Shown: one piece after another, positions 28,583-35,907 of the stretch | How positions within the stretch are numbered: position 1 is the first letter of the stretch | Layout: every line of letters begins with the position of its first letter | Assembly: GCF_000426385.1 (NCBI RefSeq) | Contig: NZ_AUFG01000039.1 | Span: 1 to 35,907 of the forward strand | Reading direction: 5' to 3' | DNA length: 35,907 nucleotides | Source: Arsenicicoccus bolidensis DSM 15745 | GTDB lineage: Bacteria > Actinomycetota > Actinomycetes > Actinomycetales > Dermatophilaceae | The notes under the pieces: generated by a model | What the model was told of the DNA's origin: nothing | The model's input: only the letters and a program-made list of their open reading frames with translations | Database searches by the model: none | Translations under genes and position numbers: made by a program

Positions 28583-29940
28583 CAGGACTCCTCGGTCGTG
28601 GGTCGTGGTGGGAGGGTCAGCGAGACCTCGGTGCCGTCCTCGAGGCGGCGGATCCGCGCGGTGCCGCCGTGGCGGTCCATCCGGTCGACGATCGAGCCCC
28701 GCACCCCGAGACGGTCGAGCGGCACCTCGCCGAGGTCGAAGCCCGGCCCGTGGTCACGGACGAAGGCCTCGATCCCGAGCGGCCCCGCCTCGACATAGGC
28801 CGACACCGGCGCGGCGCCGTGGCGCACGGCATTGTTGATTGCCTCGCCGAGGGCCTTGACCAGCGCCGAGACGTCCGCGTCCAGGCCGACGTCGCCCGTG
28901 ACGACGAGGTCGATCGGGACGCCGTGCCGGTCCTCGACGTCGTGCGCCACCTCGGCCGCGGCCGCCGAGAGCGTGGTGGGGGTGGAGCTGCCTCCGCCAT
29001 ACAGCCAGGTGCGCAGCTCGCGCTCCTGGGCCCGGGCCAGCCGCTGGACCGCCGTGGGGTCGTCGGCCTTGCGCTGGATGAGGGCGAGGGTCTGCAGGAC
29101 GGAGTCGTGCAGGTGGGCGGCGATGTCGGCGCGCTCGGTGGCGCGCACCCGCTCCGCCTGCTCGGCCTTGAGCCCGTCCCAGAGCCGGATGGCCCAGGGG
29201 GCGAGGATGACGACGAGCCCCAGCAGGACCGCCAGGGCCGACAGGGCCGCGTCGCCGAGCCCGCCGACGCCCTGGGCGCGGCTGGCGAGGACGACGACCC
29301 CGGCCAGGGTCAGCAGGACCCCGGTGACGACGCGCGCCAGGCCGGCGCGCGAGTCGGCGGCCGACAGCTGCAGGAAGCGGTCGCGCTCGGTGCGGTCGAG
29401 CTGGGTCCAGACGACGATGGCGCCGCTGGCGATGAGGGCGAGCGGCAGGGTCACGCCGAGCCGCAGGTCGACGCCGTGCCGGGTGAGCACGACCGCGAGC
29501 CCGCCGACCACCAGGGCCAGCCCCAGCAGGACGTTGACCACGGCCTCGTCGTGCAGCAGCCGCTGGCGCAGGAGGGGCCATCGCGTGGCGCCTCCCCCAG
29601 CAGCCGACCCGCCCAACCCCGTGGTTCCTGCCGAGCCCGTCGATCCGGCCGCCCCGGGCACCTGCGGCGCCGTGCGCGTGGTGCCCCCCGGCCCGAGCCG
29701 CTGCGGGGTGAGCGCCCAGACGGCGAGGTAGAGGATCACGCCCGTGCCCATCCCGAACGTCGTCAGGAGCACGAGAGCCATCCGGATCACGCCCACCTGG
29801 ATGCGCAGGTGCTCCGCCAGCCCCGCGCACACGCCCGCGACCCAGCCGCTGTCGACCGGGCGCAGCAGCCGTGGCGCCGGCTGCTGCTGCTCGACGCGCT
29901 GGGTCTCGTAGGGGGTGGGCACCTCCCCATCCTCACCCAT
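28582..29940 (-). CDS. PspC-domain sensor histidine kinase (EsrS-like)
   Basis: 452-residue membrane kinase. N-terminal PspC domain (about 23-80: GWVAGVCAGLAEHLRIQVGV, then a helix), a Gly/Ser-rich linker (82-120), and about four further helices (130-260). The HisKA_3 dimerisation domain has phosphoacceptor H278 in IAAHLHDSVLQTLALIQ, followed by a HATPase domain with GEAINNAVRHG (N box) and DHGPGFD (G1). No extracellular sensor domain is visible, so sensing is likely in the membrane, probably through the PspC partner encoded divergently. ATG 29940 has no Shine-Dalgarno; GTG 29922 is an alternative. Confidence 0.93.
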   Translation of the reverse strand: MGEDGEVPTPYETQRVEQQQPAPRLLRPVDSGWVAGVCAGLAEHLRIQVGVIRMALVLLTTFGMGTGVILYLAVWALTPQRLGPGGTTRTAPQVPGAAGSTGSAGTTGLGGSAAGGGATRWPLLRQRLLHDEAVVNVLLGLALVVGGLAVVLTRHGVDLRLGVTLPLALIASGAIVVWTQLDRTERDRFLQLSAADSRAGLARVVTGVLLTLAGVVVLASRAQGVGGLGDAALSALAVLLGLVVILAPWAIRLWDGLKAEQAERVRATERADIAAHLHDSVLQTLALIQRKADDPTAVQRLARAQERELRTWLYGGGSSTPTTLSAAAAEVAHDVEDRHGVPIDLVVTGDVGLDADVSALVKALGEAINNAVRHGAAPVSAYVEAGPLGIEAFVRDHGPGFDLGEVPLDRLGVRGSIVDRMDRHGGTARIRRLEDGTEVSLTLPPRPTTEES

Positions 29941-29957
29941 GGACGCCGCCGGGACGA

Positions 29958-30002
29958 GGGTCTGACCCGCACGTCAGGGGATCGTCAGGGTGGGGTCAGG
30001 GG
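29958..30002. promoter_or_regulatory. Operator array: GGGTC-T-GACCC palindrome plus three GTCAGGG repeats at 11-bp steps
   Basis: GGGTCTGACCC (29958-29968) is a perfect palindrome, and CTGAC (29962-29966) also pairs with GTCAG (29973-29977). GTCAGGG then recurs at 29973, 29984 and 29995, exactly one helical turn apart. The array lies between the divergent kinase and PspC/LiaF genes, the expected place for an autoregulated response regulator site. Confidence 0.65.
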
Positions 30003-30047
30003 CGACCCTCATGGCCCACCCCCGCGCCGGGGAGAGAGATTGTCGGT

Positions 30048-31508
30048 ATGACGCAGCAGCCGCCTCCCACGCCACCGGGTCCGCCCGAGGCCACCGAGCA
30101 CCAGCCGGACGCGCTCGACCGGTTCTTCCGCGGCGTGCGCGGCACCGGCATCCGCCGCCGGCTGTCGCACCGCTGGGTCGCCGGGGTCTGCGGCGGCGTC
30201 GCCGACAAGATCGGCATCGACCCGATCGTCGTCCGCATCGTGTGGATCGTGCTGCTGGTCATGGGGGGCATCGCCTTCCCGGCCTACTTCGTCGCCTTCC
30301 TGCTGCTCGCGGACACCAAGGGCGAGATCCCGCTCGAGAAGGCCCTGCGCCGCGGGGACGGCAACTCCGTGGTGCTGCTGGTCTTCACCCTGCTGGTCAG
30401 CGTGGGTGGTTTCACCGACGCGTTCGGGTTCCACGACGGCTCCCCCGGGGGCAACGTGGGCCGGATCGTCGTCATGGTCTTCTTCGGGGTCGGCGCGTAC
30501 TACTGGTGGTCCCGTCGCAACCGAGGCCAGCACGGGTCCGTCACGGAGGTCGGCACCGAGCAGGCCGCCCTGGAGCACCCCTCCGCCGAGCAGCCCTCTG
30601 CGGACCACCCCTTTGGCGATCGTGTCCCCGACGCCTCACCGAGCACGCTGGCCCTCCCCGCGGTCGAGCCGCTGGACGCGACCCCCCGCGGTGCCCTCGA
30701 CGCTTCCGTCGGTGCCACCACCACCGCCACCGCCACCGGTGACGGCGTCGGCTCCAGCCCGGCCATGAGCTGGCCCACGACCGCAGGGGCCGTGCCGGAG
30801 CACCTCATCTCGGGTGCGACGCGGGTCGTCCCGCCTGCTGCCGCCTACGTCCCGATGCGTCGCCGCCGACCCACCCTCGGCTGGCCGGGCACCGTCGCGG
30901 CCGTCGGGCTCGCCGCCGCCGGCATCGGCGCGGTCCTCGCGGCCGACCAGACCGGTCGGATCCACGTCGACCACCCCTACGCGATCGCGGCGGCCACGGC
31001 CCTCGGGCTCGTCTCGGCGCTGCTGGTGGTCGTGGGGCTGGCCGGCCGGCGCGGCGGCTTCACCGTCCCGCTCGTCCTCGCCCTGGCCATCATCACCCTG
31101 TCCCTCGGTGGCCCCCTGCGCCTCGACGTGGCCGACGGGGCGACGTCCTTCTCGTCCTCGTCGATGGACCAGCACTGGGCGCCGACCACGCTGGACGGCG
31201 GCACGTCATACCAGGTGGGCGCCGGCGACAGCGTCCTGGACCTGACCTCCGTGGAGGCCTCCAGCCTCAACGGGCAGGAGGTCAGCGTGCAGGTCGGGGT
31301 CGGCGAGATGACCGTCCGCATCCCCCAGGGGATGCCGGTGCGGGTCAAGAGCCACGTCGGGCTCGGCGACGTCGTCCTCCGTCATCCCGACGGGTCCAGG
31401 ACGGACCTCGGCGAGACGGACACCACCATCGGCACCGGCACACCCGTGCTCGTCCTGCGGGGCCAGGTCGGCCTCGGGGACCTGATCATCGAGGAGGTCG
31501 CGCGATGA
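30048..31508 (+). CDS. PspC and LiaF-like membrane protein (EsrI-like partner of the kinase)
   Basis: 486 residues. A Pro-rich N-terminus is followed by a PspC domain (about 38-90: HRWVAGVCGGVADKIGIDP), helices near 65-85, 105-125 and 145-160, and a long Ala/Ser/Thr/Pro-rich region (170-270). A second membrane block (about 283-360) precedes a C-terminal LiaF-like beta domain (about 385-486) with GDSVLDLTSVEASSL, VGVGEMTVRIPQGMPV and VGLGDVVLRHPDG. LiaF in Firmicutes and EsrI in Corynebacterium both inhibit their kinase until envelope damage. This protein combines the two domains. It lies opposite the kinase gene with the operator array between. Start ATG 30048 follows GGGGAGAGAGA at some distance. 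Confidence 0.9.
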   Translation: MTQQPPPTPPGPPEATEHQPDALDRFFRGVRGTGIRRRLSHRWVAGVCGGVADKIGIDPIVVRIVWIVLLVMGGIAFPAYFVAFLLLADTKGEIPLEKALRRGDGNSVVLLVFTLLVSVGGFTDAFGFHDGSPGGNVGRIVVMVFFGVGAYYWWSRRNRGQHGSVTEVGTEQAALEHPSAEQPSADHPFGDRVPDASPSTLALPAVEPLDATPRGALDASVGATTTATATGDGVGSSPAMSWPTTAGAVPEHLISGATRVVPPAAAYVPMRRRRPTLGWPGTVAAVGLAAAGIGAVLAADQTGRIHVDHPYAIAAATALGLVSALLVVVGLAGRRGGFTVPLVLALAIITLSLGGPLRLDVADGATSFSSSSMDQHWAPTTLDGGTSYQVGAGDSVLDLTSVEASSLNGQEVSVQVGVGEMTVRIPQGMPVRVKSHVGLGDVVLRHPDGSRTDLGETDTTIGTGTPVLVLRGQVGLGDLIIEEVAR

Positions 31509-31768
31509 GTGACCAGCGCTACTACCCCATCGACCCCGACGAGGCGCACCGTCTCGCGGAGCTCGAGGCGACCACGCAGCCGCGCGGCCCCTACGCCCCG
31601 GCGATCGTCGTCGGCCTGCTCGGGCTGCTGTGCGCGGCCTCGGTGCTGCTGCGCGAGCTGGCGGTGATGAGCATCGACCTCGTCACCCAGGGCCCGTGGA
31701 TCGTGGTGGGCGTCGGCGTCCTGCTGCTGCTGGTCGGCGCCGTGGGCATCGCTCGTCGTGGCCGTTGA
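31505..31768 (+). CDS. Small two-helix membrane protein cotranscribed with the PspC/LiaF gene
   Basis: 87 residues: a hydrophilic N-terminus (MSDQRYYPIDPDEAHRLAEL) and two membrane helices (about 31-50 and 62-83) ending ARRGR. No family recognised. ATGA overlap with the upstream gene strongly suggests it belongs to the same envelope-stress unit. It converges on the Nudix gene with ten bases between the stops. Confidence 0.85.
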   Translation: MSDQRYYPIDPDEAHRLAELEATTQPRGPYAPAIVVGLLGLLCAASVLLRELAVMSIDLVTQGPWIVVGVGVLLLLVGAVGIARRGR

Positions 31769-31778
31769 GGGAGCCGCC

Positions 31779-32564
31779 TCAGTCCGGCCGGTCGGACGGC
31801 AGCAGGTCGGCCAGGTCGGACCAGGCCGGCGCCAGCCGGAGCCCGTGCTCCCGCACGACGTCCGCCGAGACCCACGCCGCGGAGGCCGTCGTGCCATCGC
31901 GGTCGTGCACCACGACGTCGTGGCTGCCCACGACCTCGGCGCGATAGACCAGCCGCACGGCCTGGAAGTCCTCCAGGACTCCCTTGGGGGACAAGCCGAT
32001 CCAGTGGTGGCTGCGGACCGCCACCAGTCGCGGCCGCATGATGTCCTGACCGGTCTCCTCCCAGACCTCGCGCACCACGGCGGCCGCCGGGTCCTCCCCC
32101 GGCTCCACGCCGCCGCCGGGCAGCCCCCACGCGCCCGCGGCGTTGGTGCGGTCCGACGCCTCGGTCAGCAGCACCCCGAGGGGACCGACCACGACGGCGT
32201 ATGCCGCGACCCGCGTGCGCACCAACGGCGGCTCGTCGGGATCCAGCTCGATGCCGGCGTCCATCGGGGTGGTCACCACGGGCAACGGCTCCGGGCCCTC
32301 CGGGCGGTGCCGCACCGCGTAGGACAGGACCACGGCGTGCGGGTCCCCCAGCGACCGCTCGGCGGCGAGCGGCGCGCCAGGCTCCCAGCCGTGGCTGCGC
32401 AGCAGGTCCTCGGGCGTCACGCCGTGCGGCAGGTCGATCGCCACGCGGCGACGCCCGTCGTGGTCGTAGCCGTCGACCTGCACGGGCGAGTCCAGCACCC
32501 GCCCGTGGCGGACCACGCGACCGTACTCGTCCTCGCTCAGCAGACCTGGTTGGTCCCCACTCAT
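31779..32564 (-). CDS. Nudix hydrolase with an N-terminal extension
   Basis: 261 residues. The Nudix box GGGVEPGEDPAAAVVREVWEETGQD (given by its ends GGGVEPGE and REVWEETGQ) fits GX5EX7REUXEEXGU, so the metal-binding glutamates are intact. About 120 residues precede the Nudix fold, beginning MSGDQPGLLSEDEYGRVV, and do not resemble a domain I know. Substrate is open: a nucleoside diphosphate derivative such as a sugar nucleotide is suggested only by the adjacent glycosyltransferase. ATG 32564 overlaps the GT stop (ATGA), so the two genes are coupled. Confidence 0.9.
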   Translation of the reverse strand: MSGDQPGLLSEDEYGRVVRHGRVLDSPVQVDGYDHDGRRRVAIDLPHGVTPEDLLRSHGWEPGAPLAAERSLGDPHAVVLSYAVRHRPEGPEPLPVVTTPMDAGIELDPDEPPLVRTRVAAYAVVVGPLGVLLTEASDRTNAAGAWGLPGGGVEPGEDPAAAVVREVWEETGQDIMRPRLVAVRSHHWIGLSPKGVLEDFQAVRLVYRAEVVGSHDVVVHDRDGTTASAAWVSADVVREHGLRLAPAWSDLADLLPSDRPD

Positions 32565-33727
32565 GTCCTGCCCCTCCTCGCGAGCCGCCCGGCCCGCGCA
32601 TACTCCGCCTCCACCATCCCCACCACCGCGGGCCACGACTGCGTGGGCGGCGTCTCCAGGCTCTGCCGCCGAAGTCGTTGCCGGGCAACGGGGTCGAGCA
32701 CCAGGGTAGCCACGTGAGCGGCCAGCTCCCGGTCGCCCCCCGCGAGCAGCCCCGTCACGCCGTGCTCGACGAACTCCTCCACCCCGCTGCCGCGTCGACC
32801 GACGACCGGCAGCCCTGCGGCCCGTGCCTCGAGCGCGGCGATGCCGAAGGCCTCCAGCACCGTCGGCGAGACGTAGGCCGCTGCGCCACGGTAGGACTCG
32901 AGGAGCTGGTCGCGAGACACCCTGCCCCGCAGCAGGACCCGGTCGGTCAGGCCGTGGGTGCGCAGGTAGGCCTGCACCAGCCCGCGCTGCGGCCCCTCGC
33001 CGAACACCTCGATGCGCCATTCGATCTGGTCGCCGACGAGGTCGTCGACCCGGCGTGCCACCCGCGCGAGGGGGACGGCGCGCTTGCGTCGCGCGAGGCG
33101 CATGGCGGTGACGAGCCGGACCGGTCCGGCAACTCCCTCCGGCACCGTGCCGACGACGAGATGCGTTGGCGCCGTGGGCGATCGCCAGCGGCCCAGGTCG
33201 ATCCCGTTGGGCAGCACGGCGACCCGCGCGTCGGTGGCCAGGCGCTCGAGCGGGCGGGCCGCCATACGACTCACCGCCGACAGCGCGACACCTCGCCCGG
33301 CCCACCGACGCACGCGCCCGCTGACGGCGAGCACCCGCTCCATCGCGTCCAGCACGCAGTGCCAGGTGACCGCGGTCGGCAGCCCGGCCGACAGGGCGAC
33401 GTCGACCGCGTCGCTCGCGAAGGGGCTGACCACTCCCATGTGCACGTGCGCCACGTCGAACCCACCGGCCAGCAGCCGACGCCGCAGCGCCGGTGGCGCC
33501 AGGGGGTTGACCGGCAGGTCGCCGGGCAGCCGCAGCGCGAGGTGGTGCACCGGGACGCCGTCGACCAGCTCCACCGCGCCGTGCCGCTCCCCCGCCCGAC
33601 CGGGCGTGGCCGTGAACACCTCGACCACGTGGCCCGAGCGCCGCAGCCGGTCCGCGAGGTCGTGGACCTGCACCTCGATGCCACCGAGGCGCGGCAGATA
33701 GCAGTCCGACAGCAAGGCCACCTTCAC
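32561..33727 (-). CDS. Glycosyltransferase family 4 (PimB-like group)
   Basis: 388-residue GT-B enzyme. VALLSDCYLPRLGGIEVQVHDLADRL is the N-terminal acceptor-side motif (seen here as YLPRLGGIEVQ), then DVAHVHMGVVSPFA and LPNGIDLGRW. The donor domain has AMRLARRKRAVPLARV, EVFGEGPQRG, SPTVLEAFGIAALEARAAGLP (catalytic EAFG block) and GVTGLLAGGD. The group includes mannosyl- and glucosyltransferases acting on lipids. GTG 33727 is preferred because GGCAGGGTGG lies just upstream; the longer frame from 33760 would run into the divergent gene's leader. Divergent from the PIG-L deacetylase. Confidence 0.9.
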   Translation of the reverse strand: MKVALLSDCYLPRLGGIEVQVHDLADRLRRSGHVVEVFTATPGRAGERHGAVELVDGVPVHHLALRLPGDLPVNPLAPPALRRRLLAGGFDVAHVHMGVVSPFASDAVDVALSAGLPTAVTWHCVLDAMERVLAVSGRVRRWAGRGVALSAVSRMAARPLERLATDARVAVLPNGIDLGRWRSPTAPTHLVVGTVPEGVAGPVRLVTAMRLARRKRAVPLARVARRVDDLVGDQIEWRIEVFGEGPQRGLVQAYLRTHGLTDRVLLRGRVSRDQLLESYRGAAAYVSPTVLEAFGIAALEARAAGLPVVGRRGSGVEEFVEHGVTGLLAGGDRELAAHVATLVLDPVARQRLRRQSLETPPTQSWPAVVGMVEAEYARAGRLARRGRT

Positions 33728-33761
33728 GACATCCACCCTGCCATGCGAGAGGATGACCACG

Positions 33762-34586
33762 ATGGCTCACACACTGCTCGCGTTCCACGCCCACCCCGAC
33801 GACGAGGCCCTGCTCACCTCCGGCACCCTGGCCAGGGCCGCCGCCGAGGGGCACCGGGTCATCGTGGTGACCGCCACCGACGGTGACCTCGGCCTGACCT
33901 CCAGCACGTATGCCGGCTCCGCCGCCCGCTCGCTCGGCGAGCGGCGTCTCGGCGAGCTGATGCGATCGTGCGCCGCGCTCGGCGTGGCGCGGGTCGAGTG
34001 GCTGGGCTACGCCGACAGCGGGTCGGGCGCCGAGCTCTACCCCGACCCCGAGGGCATGACGCGCTTCGTGCGCGCCGACGTCGACGAGGCCGCCGAGCGC
34101 CTGGCGCAGATCCTGCGCGAGGAGTCCGTCGACGTGCTGCTGACCTACGACCGCAACGGCGGCTACGGTCACCGCGACCACGTGCAGGTGCACCACGTCG
34201 GGGCGCGTGCGGCCGAGCTCGCCGGCACGCCCCGCGTGCTGCAGGCCACGGTCCCGCGCGACGCGATCTGCCGGGCGCTGGACCTCGCCGCGCTCGTCTA
34301 CCCCTTCCCGGCCGAGTTCGACCGCGCCTCCTTCGACCGGGCCTACTCCGCCCGCGCCGAGATCACCCACCACATCGACGTCCATCGCCACATCGCGGCC
34401 AAGCGCGCCTCGATGCGCGCCCACGCCTCGCAGGCCGCGGCGGACGACGGCGACCGCACGCTGGCGGCCTTCCTGCGGATCCCCCGACCGCTCTACGACC
34501 TGGTCTTCGGCCGGGAGTGGTTCGTCGACGCGTCGCGGCCGCCCGGCGGACCGGTGGCCCACGACATCTTCGACGGGCTGGGCTGA
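33762..34586 (+). CDS. PIG-L/LmbE family zinc N-deacetylase
   Basis: 274 residues. The zinc motif AHPDDE (H11, D13, D14) is at the N-terminus and the second ligand region is GGYGHRDHVQVHHVG. Family members remove acetyl from GlcNAc linked to inositol (MshB, GPI-type PIG-L) or from related sugar conjugates. The divergent GT and the following YbhN-like gene suggest a glycolipid or glycoconjugate substrate, which is inference. It is not obviously mycothiol: the neighbouring GT lacks the MshA signature. ATG 33762 has AGAGGA nine bases before it; ATG 33753 is too close to that site. The next gene starts two bases after the stop. Confidence 0.9.
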   Translation: MAHTLLAFHAHPDDEALLTSGTLARAAAEGHRVIVVTATDGDLGLTSSTYAGSAARSLGERRLGELMRSCAALGVARVEWLGYADSGSGAELYPDPEGMTRFVRADVDEAAERLAQILREESVDVLLTYDRNGGYGHRDHVQVHHVGARAAELAGTPRVLQATVPRDAICRALDLAALVYPFPAEFDRASFDRAYSARAEITHHIDVHRHIAAKRASMRAHASQAAADDGDRTLAAFLRIPRPLYDLVFGREWFVDASRPPGGPVAHDIFDGLG

Positions 34587-34588
34587 GC

Positions 34589-35749
34589 ATGACTCCGGGG
34601 GGAGAGCAGCGGCGGGCGGCCGAGGCGAGCGACACGGGACCAGCAGCCGCAGACGCAGACCAGACGACAGGGGCGAGCGCGACGCCGGCGACCCGAGCCA
34701 GGGGCGACCAGCGTCGATCGTGGTGGCGCACCGCCCTCCAGGCCGTCCTCGGCACGGCGCTGGCCGTCGCGCTGCTGGTGTGGGGACTGCCGTACTTCGC
34801 CGAGACCTCGTGGTCCGCCCTGCTGGCGCACCTCGACGCGCTGAGCTGGGGCAACACCATCGGCCTCTTCGTGCTCATGGTCGTGGCGCTGTGGTGCTAC
34901 ACGTTCACGCTGACCGGGTCGCTGGCCGGGCTCACCCACCCGCAGGCCCTCATGGTCAACGTCGCGGGCTCCGCGGCGGGCAACCTGCTGCCCGGCGGCG
35001 GCGCGATGGGGGCGGCGGCGACATACGGCATGTATCGCTCCTGGGGCTTCACCCCCCGCGACATCTCCACCTCCCTCATCGTCAGCGGTGTCTGGAACGT
35101 CCTCGGCCGCATGGCCCTGCCCGTCCTCGGCATCTCCGTGCTGCTCATCGCCGGCGAGCCGATGCCGCCCGGGGTCGCGCGCGGCGGTGCCGTCGGCGCG
35201 CTCCTCGGCCTCGGGCTGCTCGGCTGGTTCGTCGCCGTCATCGCCTCCGAGCGCGTCGCCACCACCACGGGTCACGTCCTCGACCGGCTGATCGGGCCGC
35301 TCGTCCGTCGCCTCAGCCGCCGCTCCGACGGCCACGGGGTCGACGGCCTGGTCGCCGACCTGCGCTCCCGGATCGGCCACGTCGTCGAGTCGGGGTGGTT
35401 GCCGATGACCTTCGGGCTGGTCGGCTTCTTCGGCTTCCAGTACCTCCTGTTCATCATGTGCCTGCGCGCCACCGGGGTGGAGCTCTCGCTGGCCCACTTC
35501 TTCGCGGCGTTCGCGGTCGGACGCCTGCTGACGGCCGTCGGGGTGACCCCGGGTGGCGTCGGCGTGACCGAGGCGGGCACCGCGATCGCGCTCGTCGGCT
35601 TCGGGGCCGCGCACGCACCGGCCGCCGCGGGCATCGTCCTGTTCACGCTCTACACGCACCTGCTCGAGCTGCCGCTCGGCGCCCTGGGCGCGCTGATCTG
35701 GTGGCTGACCAAGGGCCGGTATGCCGACCGCCGCCCCGCCACCACCTGA
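34589..35749 (+). CDS. Lysylphosphatidylglycerol-synthase-TM/YbhN-like (UPF0104) membrane protein
   Basis: 386 residues. A disordered, Thr/Ala-rich N-terminus (1-45) is followed by about eight helices. The family signatures GSAAGNLLPGGGAMGAAATYGMYRSWG (given here as GNLLPGGGAMG) and AVGVTPGGVGVTEAGTAIAL (TPGGVGVTE) are intact; both are hallmarks of the MprF-flippase-like/AglD group. The C-terminal catalytic lysyltransferase domain of MprF is absent, so a transporter or flippase role is more likely than aminoacyl transfer. Two-base spacing after the deacetylase indicates an operon. Confidence 0.9.
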   Translation: MTPGGEQRRAAEASDTGPAAADADQTTGASATPATRARGDQRRSWWRTALQAVLGTALAVALLVWGLPYFAETSWSALLAHLDALSWGNTIGLFVLMVVALWCYTFTLTGSLAGLTHPQALMVNVAGSAAGNLLPGGGAMGAAATYGMYRSWGFTPRDISTSLIVSGVWNVLGRMALPVLGISVLLIAGEPMPPGVARGGAVGALLGLGLLGWFVAVIASERVATTTGHVLDRLIGPLVRRLSRRSDGHGVDGLVADLRSRIGHVVESGWLPMTFGLVGFFGFQYLLFIMCLRATGVELSLAHFFAAFAVGRLLTAVGVTPGGVGVTEAGTAIALVGFGAAHAPAAAGIVLFTLYTHLLELPLGALGALIWWLTKGRYADRRPATT

Positions 35750-35777
35750 TCCGCCACCCCGGCGCCACCGACGCCAC

Positions 35778-35907
35778 CAGGCGACCCCACCTGCCCCGGC
35801 AGGTCACTTCCCGTCGCCTGAGCACCGCAACCAGGCCTCCGGGCGGCCCAACCTGAGCCCGGAGGTCACTTCCGGTTGCCTGAGCACCCCAAGGCGACCC
35901 CCAGGCG
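35778..35907. repeat. Tandem nested-hairpin repeat array running off the window
   Basis: Two full units, about 62 bases apart, and the start of a third. Unit 1: outer stem CAGGCGAC/GTCGCCTG (35778-35785, 35813-35820) and inner stem ACCTGCC/GGCAGGT (35789-35795, 35798-35804). Unit 2: outer GCAACC/GGTTGC (35827-35832, 35874-35879) and inner CCTCCGGGC/GCCCGGAGG (35836-35844, 35857-35865). Both have an unpaired CACTTCC on the 3' side between the stems (35805-35811 and 35867-35873). The outer-stem C-to-T change on one side is matched by G-to-A on the other. A third left arm (AGGCGACC) starts at about 35892. Confidence 0.8.

Noticed and set aside
32561-34586. Mycothiol genes mshA and mshB
   Set aside because: The deacetylase fits the broad MshB family, but the GT lacks the MshA N-terminal signature, and the following UPF0104 gene does not belong to that pathway.
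34589-35749. Full MprF lysylphosphatidylglycerol synthase
   Set aside because: Only the membrane domain is present; the C-terminal aminoacyl-transfer domain is missing.
35778-35907. Integron attC array
   Set aside because: Nested stems with an unpaired stretch recall attC, but the core GTTRRRY/RYYYAAC boxes are not present, and there is no cassette gene or integrase.

Overview
The window is about 36 kb of very GC-rich DNA (roughly 73-75% by eye) from an actinobacterial chromosome. The codon use, a PcrA helicase with an actinobacterial N-terminal extension, a PucR regulator next to a DesA3-type desaturase, PspC-type envelope stress genes and leaderless TAGGxT promoters all point to Actinomycetota. 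The style suggests Micrococcales, perhaps an Intrasporangiaceae-like genus, but that is an impression and not a proof. I see no insertion sequence, phage gene, tRNA, rRNA or CRISPR array.

Layout. 1-4064: a secreted M4 (thermolysin-type) metalloprotease cut by the window edge, an orphan B12-binding mutase small subunit, a membrane-anchored M23 peptidase, and a 363-bp intergenic stretch with alternative stem pairings. 4065-9674: divergent pcrA and a fused alpha+beta glycyl-tRNA synthetase, which is unusual for an actinobacterium. 9773-12666: a GNAT acetyltransferase, then a tightly overlapping qor-GNAT-dedA operon. 12797-13813: a small membrane protein and a minimal A24 prepilin peptidase on the minus strand.

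14073-24003 is an extracellular polysaccharide locus: GT4, Wzx-like flippase, GT4, a kinase-less Wzz-like copolymerase, an O-antigen-ligase/Wzy-type polymerase that appears fused to its own second Wzz-like domain, a tandem double GT4, and a convergent GT. The first four genes overlap stop-to-start, as do the polymerase and the double GT. The one real gap in the series carries four 7-bp repeats abutting the polymerase start codon.

24106-27676: a PucR-family regulator divergent from a ferredoxin reductase and a DesA3-like acyl desaturase, with palindromes between them. 27905-31768: a PspC-domain sensor kinase and LuxR response regulator divergent from a PspC+LiaF-like membrane protein and a small membrane protein. 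This resembles the EsrISR three-component envelope-stress system of Corynebacterium, and three GTCAGGG repeats at exact 11-bp steps lie between the two arms. 31779-35749: Nudix hydrolase and GT4 on the minus strand, divergent from a PIG-L deacetylase and a YbhN-like membrane protein, possibly a glycolipid module. The window ends in a tandem array of nested-hairpin repeats.

Common themes are cell envelope and surface polysaccharide, leaderless promoters that decide several start codons, and small families of extragenic palindromes.
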